From the NCBI RefSeq assembly GCF_050908995.1, contig NC_135126.1:7378001-7442000 (forward strand): a DNA stretch of 64,000 nt. Direction: 5' to 3'. Of the stretch, positions 50,761 through 61,699 are shown in pieces; the first letter of the stretch is position 1; each line of letters opens with the position of its first letter. Under the pieces are notes generated by a model. That model worked only from the letters and a program-made list of their open reading frames with translations. It was not told the origin of the DNA and did not search any database. The stretch is from Andrena cerasifolii. Its lineage: Eukaryota > Arthropoda > Insecta > Hymenoptera > Andrenidae. The position numbers and the translations under genes were made by a program.

Positions 50761-51249
50761 TGAAGCTCTGTGAGCTCCTTATCTAGACTTCGAGGAACGA
50801 TGTCTCCCGATCAAAACAAGGTCGACGGTTAATTACAATTGCGAAATCCAACGAATTCTTCGGCAAAAATGGATTTTCTGCTAAAATATACGTTCCATTG
50901 GCTATTGCTATGACAAATAATGTTAACAACATTTACCCTAACCGCCCAGTAGAAATTATTATTAACTTTGATCGATAGAACTTGAGATATCAAGCAATTA
51001 GTAACATTTGATCTTGAATTTGCAAATGATTTTCTACGCCGAATGAATTCTCTTTTATTCTCAATGTTTAATTGTTCGATACATTAATGTTAATGCTTAT
51101 ACATATCATCTAGTATTATTTATAATGAATAAATACATTTTAGTGGAACTTGGTGTAAATGAATAGTTGCAGGAATATTTGGAGAAATATGAGTGACATA
51201 CTTGTTTCTCCCCCTTAGTTACTAAGATCGACGAAGTATACGATAGAAC

Positions 51250-51520
51250 CACGGTACTCTATGAAACACTTTTTGGCAGGCACAGGCACTGACTGTACAA
51301 TCGCATTGCACACGATTACAGAAGCACTTCCTGTTTTTAAACGTCCTTCAGTTTCTGAAAAAGTCTTCTAGGTAACGGGTATATCTAAATGGAATCCTGT
51401 TAAAAGGCCTCCCACATGGTCCAGTAATCGATGAAATTTATGCGCGAATTGAGAAATCACGAGACAATATGAACTATGACGTGCACACACTTCACTGAAC
51501 CGATGAATTTCTCAGCGCTA
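51250..51520. repeat. Isolated fragment of the 515-bp repeat family
   Basis: Shares ACACGATTACAGAAGCACTT, CCACATGGTCCAGTAATCG and AATTGAGAAATCACGA with the copies at 48.2-49.6 kb. Confidence 0.65.
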
Positions 51521-52481
51521 GACAAAATTTTATTTCCCAATGCGGGTTTCAAAAGTAACTCGACTTGCAGTTGCATCCATGCACACCACGACACTCGTGC
51601 ATCATGCAACCTTCTGCGAGTCTTTTAAGAATTAGATTTTACTGTAAATTTTAGTGTTGGCCATAAACTAATACTCGTAGCCAGTAATATCCAATTATTA
51701 TTACTTCAAAAGTGCATTAGAATCTTGCGGGAATGTCAGTAACAGCGTGAATTTTTAATACTTTTCGGCGTACGATACGTGAAAAGGTTCTACTACACGC
51801 AAAGTACTAATAAACAATGTCATCTTGCAACTTATAGCTTGCATGGGCTTTGAAGAAATACCATTTTTGTGCTTCATAGTGTCTTGATCCCTGAAATGGA
51901 TTTTCGGAGAAAAATCGGCGTGAGTCGTTGACAAACCGAGCCAAAGCATAGCGTAGCAAAAGCCTACCTGTGCCAAACTCTCTCTCTAAACGAGTCACAC
52001 GTATACAAGTACGCAAACACCTTTCAGCCTTTCAACACATGTCAGAGTAGTTGCTGAGTTGAACGCTGTTCATGAGCAGATGCCACTACATTCAGACCTC
52101 AAATTATGGGTCGGTAATACAGTTTGGGTGGCGACACGAACATCTATAAGGTGATAGGTCTATGCTGTACCTCGTCTGTGTTGAAACCAATTATGGCGAG
52201 GTAAGAGATACTTTTTACCGTGGGTCGGTGATAAGGATAAAGAATGCGATCGTATTTGGATCGATTTCGTTTATTTAGTAATTGAAAAGTAATTTAGTAT
52301 GCAATTCTTCATTTGCAGTGTTTTCATTTTTCTTAGCAGGGGCAGTTATTCTTCATGTCTATTAACTTTACCGACCTGTATGAATCGGTGGAATATGGTT
52401 CTCAGAGTTACCGTTTTTAAACATACAGTGCGCAACACAAGTCACAGTTCTTTCACGAAGTTGTTACTTCAGAGGTGGCAC

Positions 52482-53030
52482 CAGGGGGGCCAAGCTTCCC
52501 TCTTACGAAAGTTGAAGCAGAGTTTGTAGCGCCTCCTACCAATGAGGTGCGTACTAAACTGTGAATGTGTGAATTGGTGTGAATCGGGACGTATGTGTAT
52601 GTGAATACGTGTAATGTACCGTTTACTTTAAAACCTGTCCACGGATCGTCGCGCCAGCGACACGTATGCAGCAGATAGAAGGATAAACATTGAAATTGAA
52701 TATTTCTTCTTTTCTTAGGAAAAGAAAATATATTCAATTGCTTTGTATATCCTTCTATCTGCTGCATACGCGTCACTGACGCGACAATCCATGGTCAGAC
52801 GGCCTTAGAAAGGGTAAACCAGGGAAAGTGAGGACACTTCCTCGTGTCTGCGCCAAACATTTCTAAATGACGACGGTCGTCATGGTAACATTTCACCAAC
52901 GTCGAAAGGTTGTGTGCGTGCTCACTGATACACGTAGGTATGTGTGTGTGATGTACCTAGCGCCTCCTACCAAGACGGTGCTAACTAAACGGGAAAACTT
53001 CAGCCAAACAAAGACGGCTTGGTCCCCCTG
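52482..53030. mobile_element. hAT-type MITE, copy 2 (549 bp)
   Basis: Same orientation and nearly identical to copy 1, with scattered single-base differences (for example GTGAATACGTG against GTGTATACGTG, CCAAGACGG against CCAATACGG). Left flank GGTGGCAC, right flank GTTCTTAC. Confidence 0.88.
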
Positions 53031-53716
53031 GTTCTTACGAGCATATGTCAAAAGCCAGCACGTGGTCCGTTGAACTGCTAACATTCCCATTGCATTATGA
53101 ATTGTAATTATTTACTTATTCAGTCGGAGTGCCCAAAGATGCGAAAGTTTAAATTAATCAGCTTTAAACTGCAGCCATAGTAAAGCGTATGGTTTATTCG
53201 GGTAAATTATATATATCACGCATACTATGCAACGATTGATTGCAGAACTTAACGAATGTAATTATCTACAGCAAAGTAGTTTTTCAGTTAGTTTTACGAT
53301 ATTTTAATGCTACTATTTTCTAAAGGAAGTATTTGTTTTAGGTACATCTACGATAATACTTGGAGACTTGTGAAATGAACTTTAATGATATGGGTTAAGG
53401 AGAACTCATTAATTTGAAATTATAAAAGGCAATCTTTTTACCTTACGTCACGTATATTATTTTGTGCAATAAACGCACTACATCGAAGGTAAAACTCAAA
53501 ACATTTATTTTAATTCTATTAAGTTCCAGCGTGTAAGTTTGTTTGAATCTAAAAGCAAAATTTCTTTGTAGGTCTATCGTAATATGACTTTCTTATTAAT
53601 TTATCTTTCCGAGAGAAATATCATTTTCAATATCATATGTACTTGGTTGAACTTCAAACAACACCAAGACTAAATTCTGCAATTTAAGTTTTTAATTTAT
53701 ATATTATAATAATAAT

Positions 53717-54826
53717 ATGATAGAATCCATAACATTCGAGTTGAGACCTAGACTTCAGATATGCAATGCTTTTATCCAATTGAAAAAGAATGTCAACTCG
53801 ACGAATGTTGGAATAAAGCTCTTAGAAGAAACTATAGAGATGACAATAGAGAACAAAACAGTAAAGTTCCTGACAAAATTTGTAAAATTAATACCGGACT
53901 CGTTATCGGCATTAAATATAATAAATGATTGGATTTGTTTTCGTGTACAAACAAAGTCCAATTCTGTTTTCGGATCTTCTCAGACAGAAGTGATTACCAA
54001 CACAGCATCGAAGATTAATTTTGTAAAAGATTCCTCGCAAAACGCTGAGTTACTTAATACAGGTGATTGCAACATATTATGTGCATGTTGTAAAGCCATT
54101 CTCTCTAAGAAAATACTCGTGAAGAGAGTGTTACCTGCACCGGATATGAATTATGATCCCAGTGAATGGTTCTGTTGTAAACACAGCTGTCACGATATTA
54201 CAAAAAGTTTGGTACCACTGGAATCTGATATCTTTTACGGGCCACTTTTCTTTGTTGTTCATACAAATTTGTTTAATAATAACTTGAAAAAAGATGGAAA
54301 TAATATAATTTGCAACAGGTGCTTGCAATGCTTAGGGAAAGTTTACACAAACAGTTCACTGAAATTGTGGAGCTGTTCTATAGATTACAATTTATTAAAC
54401 AATGCAAAGATAAAGAGTGCAACAGATCCCTTCGACGATTTCTTAATAGCTATTAAAACTTCTATGACCGGTATGTTTGGCGAAGAAATAATTTTGCAAT
54501 CTTCTGTGGGAAAAGGAATTCATTACCTTATTCTAAGACCAATGGACTGGCACTTAAACTTAATGATTGAATCTAAAACAAGCTCAGCTGATAATATTAT
54601 CAGTTTGCAGAAAGCACCCATTGTTAAAGTATTGTATAAATACGAAACAAATAAATGTAACGTTGATTCCGCAAACGAGACGTATTGCGAAGTAAGTTTC
54701 CTGGTGATACAAGCTGGTTTAAAACACTTATTACTATCAACCAAACGATTTCCACAACTTCATAGAGTTGCATCTGATTATTATGTTGGACACATATATT
54801 TAGAGAAACCAGCAAACGAAAGTTGA
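53717..54826 (+). CDS. Ube3d: UBE3D-like E3 ubiquitin ligase (HECT-like, UBE2C-binding)
   Basis: Single-exon gene of 369 residues of the UBE3D (UBE2CBP) family, described as an E2-binding HECT-like ligase. Visible features shared with the human protein: a cysteine pair in CACC (122-125), RVLPAP (137-142) followed by EWFCCKH (150-156), a GPLFFVV strand, ICNRC followed by LGKV, and VKVLYKY near the end. The cysteine pairs probably form a zinc site. Length is close to human (389). The first in-frame ATG was taken as the start. Before the insertion at 38571-53038 the gene would have been head-to-head with bL19m at about 0.8 kb. Function beyond the family is inferred. Confidence 0.87.
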   Translation: MIESITFELRPRLQICNAFIQLKKNVNSTNVGIKLLEETIEMTIENKTVKFLTKFVKLIPDSLSALNIINDWICFRVQTKSNSVFGSSQTEVITNTASKINFVKDSSQNAELLNTGDCNILCACCKAILSKKILVKRVLPAPDMNYDPSEWFCCKHSCHDITKSLVPLESDIFYGPLFFVVHTNLFNNNLKKDGNNIICNRCLQCLGKVYTNSSLKLWSCSIDYNLLNNAKIKSATDPFDDFLIAIKTSMTGMFGEEIILQSSVGKGIHYLILRPMDWHLNLMIESKTSSADNIISLQKAPIVKVLYKYETNKCNVDSANETYCEVSFLVIQAGLKHLLLSTKRFPQLHRVASDYYVGHIYLEKPANES

Positions 54827-54954
54827 TATGTTTTACACTGTTGCGGAAAGAAAATTCTCCGTTTTACATACTATTTCTTACATAACTGTAAACGCAAACA
54901 GAAATATTGCAATGATAGATTAAACTGAACATTTATGTATCATTGGGATGCACG

Positions 54955-54960
54955 AATAAA
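54955..54960 (+). terminator. Poly(A) signal of UBE3D
   Basis: AATAAA about 130 bp after the stop codon. Confidence 0.6.
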
Positions 54961-56155
54961 ACTGTATGAGAATTATATGTGACTATTGGTATATCAGGAT
55001 ATTTTATATCCAATATTGTGATCAAAGAATATTTTACAATGTGAATATATATTATTATTTACTGCAATGAAATTAAAGAATTTAACAATTAAAAGTTACT
55101 TTCGTTTGCATTAATGCAATTGCGTTAAATTTCAATACTTTATGCTTAATCAGGTTAATTAAAAAGTAACGTATAGATATAGGAAAAAATTTCACACGCA
55201 AAACCTAGAAGAAATAGCTATATATATTTACATAATGTAAATGCTTATTCTTTAAGTCCAATACAATTTCAGAAAAAAACAATTAATTATGTACATACAT
55301 ATAATGTACATAATATATATTTTCACAATTATGGATACAACTGTCCTCTTTGCAACTCATATATTAGCTAAATTATTTCAGAATTTCATCACTCTAGGTA
55401 GATATAATTGCTCGAAAGTTTTTAAGTCATTAAGGAATGACCTGGAGTTTTTGAAAATCTTGAGAAGTTGATCATTACAGCACGGTGTTTTTAATCGACC
55501 AATATCATTCTAAAGACGTTTAGCATACTATCAGGAAAACATTGAACGCAGTAACTAATTCGCTAATGTGTGAATATTCTTCTCCAATTATATCTGTACA
55601 CCAAGAGAAACGTGTATTCTATTCACCATACTATTAATTAATTATTCCATCTTCTATTACGTTAAGTCACATTTCACCTTTTATTAGCAATGACGGTAAC
55701 GTCAAGAATATTGTTTCTGTATCAATATCTTGTTAGTAGTGCATTAGCTTCACAGACCTATATCCAGATATGATACATGGTACGACACTACGCAGATCTT
55801 TTCCCTCTAATATCGTAACTGTCAATAGCTATGTATTATAAAAAATAATTTGCCAGCTATCAAAATACTTATATATCATTCAATGAAACCTTAACATTGT
55901 ATACCATTTTAATATTTCCCTATTGTACTCGATCAGGTTTACGTGAAAAGTAACAATTTAGAGGAAAGAATTTATAATTCCTTTCGATTTTCTTCGTTTT
56001 AATAGTATAGAGTCATTAAGCTTAAAATAGTGTATTGAGAAGCATTAAAATGTATTGTATAAATTAACATTATGATGAGTCATGCCTTAATTACTTAGGC
56101 CTTAAATTTCTAGTACTGTGCATTGTTTAAAACTGCGGCAAAACATTTTGTAAAC
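54961..56155. other. Convergent AT-rich intergenic region
   Basis: About 1.2 kb between UBE3D and the ORP9 gene 3' ends. No gene seen. Confidence 0.5.
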
Positions 56156-59100
56156 TTATGTTGCACCTGCTTGATCAGGGGAAGAATGTAATCTGTCTGC
56201 GAGAGGTGTCATGTAAACCCAACCACCGTCATCGGCTTTTTTAAACAGCTATTGAAAAGAACAGAATAATGCATATTTATTCGTTCGAAACATGAAAACG
56301 AGAATGCAATCCCCTAAGTTTTGAGAAATACTTACCTTCGTTTGCCAATTAGTGTTATTTTCTTTTCTAATACGTGCTTCCTCTCGTTGCTTTTGCTCGA
56401 GTGCATATTTCGCAGCTGTAGCTTTTTCCATATCATTGATTCTTAATCCGACTGTTACATCTCGCCAAATTTTCCGCGATTCATGCTCTTCTTGCTCACA
56501 GACTGGCTTTACTAATTTTCTCTGAATTTCAAGCTCTCTAACATCCGCAAACATTTCAGTCCTCTGTAAAATTGAAATGTACCATGGCAATTAATGAAAA
56601 ATTTACTGACTGATACAGCAGTACTCCAGTAGTTTTTATACTCACCCCGTCGGACCACTTTGCTTCGATAGCACCACTCCATTCTCCGTTTATGACAAGA
56701 AATGGTTTTTTATCTCCTGGCTGAGTAACCTGACACGTAATTCGGTTACGTTTACCACCATAAAAAGGCTTAGTTAAGAATTCTACAGTAGCATGAAAGC
56801 CAGTTTGTGTACAATGTATAGTTGCAGTTCCCCCTAACTCTATCCATGGCACAGTAAAAATAGATCTACCGTACCCATTTGGAAAAGTTAAAACATATTC
56901 TTCTCCGTGTTGTAATACATTTACCCAACCCTTTCCAACGTTATGTACTCCTATACTCAGTCCAAGGAATTTACTCTGTGTCCACACATGTGCACCAAAA
57001 CTAATCTTTTTTGCATAATGTTCAGCATAAAATGCACTTACTACAATACAAACAATATTACTTCCTTTTTAAATAAAATTTATTTCAATTATTTCGATAA
57101 GCTAAAGAAGCTTACCTGGGGGGTGATGAGAAACTTGCTCTGCGATAAACGAAAGTTGATTCTCTTTACACCACGGTACAGGACCTTCGGCAACTACTTT
57201 CGAATCAATTGAATTATCTACAGTGTCAATGGGAATGTCCCAATGGCATCTAAAAATTTCACCTAATATTGGATTATATGGTTTTTTGGCCACTCTTGAC
57301 TTGCGGCCTGCGTGGAAGCTACACAAGTACCAACGAACTACTTGAACCATTCTATCTTTAGGGGTGGTCATATCTGCTATGCTAGAATGTATCAGATCAG
57401 ATAATATATAAATATACAAAGGGCCTTGATAATTTTTATTTAATAGTTGTCTGCTTTAAATAATATACCTTATAAACTGGTTCGGATGCGCAAAATAATC
57501 TGCATACATTTCAAGAAGCGACCTGCGCTCCAGGATAAATGTAGGTAACGCTACTTTTGTTAAATCCATACCAATCTTTACTTGCGATAAAAGGTGAGTT
57601 ACGACAGATCCATGAGATTCCATGGAATCCACTAAAAAGCAATGATACAGATCAGCGACACATTCATCTATTAATTTCGTTTAATCTCATAATAATTTCA
57701 AACTCTAATAACCAAATGATTACTAACTTTCTGTTTCGCTGTCCTCCTCGTAAAGAGCTAAAACATATAACACGATTTTATGGCAGTAACCTAAAGGCCA
57801 GGAAGTAGTTGAATTTATCAAAGAATTCCACAAAAATTCAATGAAATATTTATTTTTTTAGGAATTAGTATGTACGCTATTTATTTGTAAAAGTAAAGAA
57901 ACTATTCGTATACTCTAAGAATCCCGTCAAAGCTGTAATACTTTGTTAAATGCATTTTAACAGAATTGAAAGACTTACTCTTTGAATCTGCGGCCAACAT
58001 ATTGTCTTTTTACAAAATACCACCTAATATCCATTCCTAAATACTCTCACAGCACAGAATTAACTATACCTAACATAAAAATCTTTTTCAGAAAAACAAG
58101 ATCCACAGGGAAGAAGGTAACACTAAAGTTTCATAGGAATCTTTTATCTGTAAATTCGTCATGTTACTAAACATTCACATTTGATTTTAAATACAAATTT
58201 GATGACTACTTCGCGATAACGTTACGATAACACGATAATTCACGTGTTGTGTAAGATGCTCTCTAAAATCAATAGTCGTAGATGCGGATAACATAGACGG
58301 GTGCATACCTATATTATCGATGCTAACGAATATATACATTATGAATTTTTAATATTTATTTTTCATAATCGTTGTACAACGTCATCTTTATTTGATATTA
58401 CGAATTCATGAATTCAAATTGCGTTTTAACGCGAATACTAAACAATAATAAAAATCATATAACAGCTACTTCACATGGAGCTATTTTGGTCCATTTTAAT
58501 GTCTAATACATTTCCAACTGCTTTGACTTATCTAAATATAGTTGGTCTTGATTTTCTACTACTAAAGTTTACTACACGCAGATATATACTAAGACTTTAG
58601 ACATACTTTAGATAAATACGATGCAAGAAGTGTATCTTGAAGAAATCTAAATATAACGTCAACGCGATGTAGTTATTTAAGTGCGTAATAATTTAGAAAA
58701 CTACTCACCATCGTAATCCACTGATCCGTCACCTTTTACAGGAGGCAACGGGGGTTGCCTCCGATTTTCAGTCGGACCAATTTCCGCGTGTGTCTGCGGG
58801 CGGTCACTATCTCGTCTTCTACTGAAACGTTAAATGATTATGTTAGAGAATTCTTGATATTCGCGCAGCTTTGCACTTTGAATTTTGCGAAGTTTATGAA
58901 TACTCACACAGCCATATGATTTTGTATCGCAGAAGGCGATGATATCTCATCTGCTGCATCATAATAGTCTTCATCTTCATCCGAAGACGAGTACGAAAAC
59001 TGTGGTACCGGAAGATCCCTATCTACAACTGCTTTAAGAATGAAATGCGACAAAAACGCGTATTCAAAATCATCTTTCTAACAAGTTTATTTATTTCTTC

Positions 59101-60580
59101 GGGCACTCTATCTAAATATATATGAACCTAAACTTCATTTTTAATTTAACAGACGTATATAAGAGAAAACAAATTACCATTTGATAATATAGATACTCTT
59201 GGCTCTACGCATTCAGAACCCAGTTCGATTCCAGTCTGTACAATTTCCTCTGGTTCTGATGTACCAACTAAAATTCACTGTATTAGCAATTTTCTCTCAT
59301 AGCTATATTCTCTAATTATGTACACCTAATTAATTACCATGGGACAAGGGAGATGTAACGTGTACTGAATCTGTAGGTCCCCTATATATCCCATTTACAG
59401 GTATTGCTGTATTCTAAAAGTATTAAGTGTATACTAAAAGTAATTAAGCAAAACGCTTAAATTATCATTACAGAGTCCACCTGAAAAGTATATTATAAGC
59501 GCGCCAAATGTTTACCTTTGCAATTTGTAACTGAACTATCGTGTGCTTAACAGAATTAAGTAACGTGTTGGCTTGTGTTAAAACTGCTCCATACTTTTGT
59601 TGCTTCTTTTCGTTTTCTGAATCAATAGTTTTCTGTTTCGCTTCTATCAATTTTATTTGATCAATTAATAATTGGAGATATGCGTCTGCTTCGGCTACCT
59701 TACGATCAAAATCCTGCTTAGGGGGAGACTTTTTAGGATCCCATCTCTGAAATAATAATATACCTTTCATTATTTAATATAGGAAAAGAATATTATTCAT
59801 ATTATGTACAGAAGGTATAAATAATCGTACCGCATGCGAATGACGTAATATAGTGTCTTCCAAAGCACGAATCCAGCGTTCCCTTTCCTCCGCGTTTCTT
59901 GTTTGAAAGTGAAATGTCTTCGGATCATCTTTATAGGACGATGTGGTTATCGTGAATGTACTATCATCCTCATCGTCGATACCAATAATAGCGCCCCTTA
60001 AGCGTACACATCCTCTACGTGCCCCTCTCATCATTTTGTCTTTACTCTGAAATTAAAGCCACACTTATGTTAGCTCGTGATATATTACTAATAACAAATA
60101 CAATTAATATTATTTATTATAAAACACTTATATTTATACATAGATTATTATTCATATTAGAGTTCTCTTTGAACATGGTTTGTCCCTATCGTGTTAGTTT
60201 GACAAGCACTTCCTTCGAAAGCTACTCGATAACTTGAAATTCAGAAATCAGCTGATTATGACAGGTATGTAAGTTAGTTGTAAGAAACAAAAATAGTAGT
60301 GAAATACGAGGCGAGCAAACAAAGGAGCTACCATTGCAAAACAAATATACGTCGGACTAGAATTTTTAATTAGATATTGAGGCAATTTTTTTTAATGTAA
60401 ACTTGGGTGTAACCTATGAGTGATACACAGTGATCACCAAACGCGCCGATTGTACCATTTAAAAAGCCTTACCGTATAATATGACAAGAGACCGGCATTA
60501 TCGTCTAAAACGAACCATCGATATTGCCATCCATTGACAACATTTGTCCATTTGCTAAGCGAACCCTCCATCGTCGACAT
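56156..60580 (-). CDS. Osbpl9: Oxysterol-binding protein-related protein 9 (ORP9/OSBPL9)
   Basis: Lipid-transfer protein at ER-Golgi contacts. Thirteen exons join in frame to 710 residues: 60473-60580, 59831-60046, 59516-59746, 59338-59413, 59178-59267, 58908-59031, 58709-58821, 57728-57757, 57469-57631, 57116-57381, 56646-57040, 56336-56563, 56156-56248. Exons 1-2 encode a PH domain (MEGSLSKWTNVVNGWQYRWF; GIDDEDDSTFTIT), residues 1-108, very close to ORP9/10/11. Then a helical segment, an acidic FFAT-like SYSSSDEDEDYYDA (VAP binding), and the lipid-binding domain with the fingerprint EQVSHHPP (about 465-472), TFPNGYGRSIFTVPW and TKPFYGGKRNRI. The tail RLHSSPDQAGAT replaces the vertebrate ending. 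ORP10/11 are alternatives, but ORP9 fits best. Confidence 0.94.
57979..58000 (-). CDS. Candidate alternative first coding exon of ORP9 (short form)
   Basis: ATG at 58000 encodes MLAADSK plus one base, followed by a perfect GTAAGT donor. The phase fits the exon at 57728-57757, giving MLAADSKTLYEEDSE and a protein of about 398 residues lacking the PH domain. A PH-less ORP9S form is known in mammals, which makes this plausible; no transcript evidence here. Confidence 0.45.
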
Positions 60581-61699
60581 TGTTATTTGTTGCTCCGTAT
60601 TATCGGCAATTATCGGTATTATCCCAGGAATGTATACGTGCATACATGTGCACATGCGTGCGCGTGTGTTTTGTATGAATGTACAGAAAGGTAACTTTAC
60701 AAGAACAAGATTGACATAAGACGAATTTTCAAATAGCAATACCCTAGGAAGGCATTTTTTTCCATCGTATTTACAAATAATATCGCGTCCTGCTACTGTT
60801 ATCCACGGTACGTACGTAATTCAAATTCGAATCCATTCTTATTCGCTGCGCGCAATGGGCACAGGTTTTTTTTGGTAAGATGCAACCTTGTTCGAAAGGG
60901 TTCGAAAGAGGAAAAATCATCTGCGTGTGTCAGCTGCTTGTTATCTTTCTAGTTACTTTTTGTACTCTAAGATTGTGAAAGATTTCGTCATTATAATAAT
61001 AAAATAGTAAATACCGAGAAGAGTACGGAGACTTGTGGAAATGGTTAAGAGTACGTTAGTGCAATGACCAATTTTCTGTGTAGATTAGAGCTAAATCAAG
61101 TAATCTGTAATATATAGACAAATTATTTCCGATCCGAGTAAATTTAGGAAAGGGAAAGAGCGTCCCACAACATCTGATTTAGCCGCTCAAGAAAGATTAA
61201 GCAAGTATTATCTGAGTCCAGTCAGCTGATTATAAATCGCTTTTTCACTGAAACAAACTGTGCATGTGTGTTCCTCTGTAGTAGTAGTTACGCGCGTCAT
61301 TTCTTGTGCATCGATGAGAGATAGAACGGTGGCAAATAAATTGGCATTATTTGTATATCGTGCGGTTAATACGAGTTTTATAAATATGCATGAGTTTCGT
61401 ACAATTTATCGTACATAGATTTAGTCATGAAAATGACACAGGAAACCTGAAACTTTTAGACAGACAAAGTACAATGCTGCGATAAGTGATGTCAAAGAGC
61501 TGCATGCTGTTGAGTTAATGTAATGAACGTTATGTACCACAGATAAACTAAAGTAACTATTTATTTTAATAGCACATAAGTTTAGTTAGCGAACCGGTAA
61601 ACGATAACCAAAGTCTGCTAAAGTAGTTTAATGGCACAATCATTGAAGCGAAGGGCATTGTAATTTAATGCGTTTGAAATTCAACAGTAAGAAGTAAGG
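60581..61699. other. Divergent intergenic region ORP9/sarah
   Basis: About 1.1 kb expected to hold both promoters and 5' leaders. No gene or clear core-promoter motif recognised. Confidence 0.45.

Larger units (their letters stand above)
39758..52180. mobile_element. 12.4-kb segment with 29-bp terminal inverted repeats
   Basis: The left end CACAGACGAGGTATAGGATA and the right end, read in reverse complement, CACAGACGAGGTACAGCATA agree at about 27 of 29 bases. The right 230 bp match the 475-bp element at 9.1 kb, so this is a long relative of that family. The interior is satellite and degenerate repeats with no transposase detected; flanks show no clear target-site duplication. Confidence 0.6.
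38571..53038. mobile_element. 14.5-kb composite insertion bounded by two direct hAT-MITE copies
   Basis: Outer borders carry the 8-bp duplication GTTCTTAC (38571-38578 and 53031-53038). Inner MITE borders carry a different duplication, GGTGGCAC (39129-39136 and 52474-52481). Removing the block would leave bL19m and UBE3D head-to-head with about 0.8 kb between start codons. The block contains only repeats and no recognisable intact gene. Confidence 0.85.
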
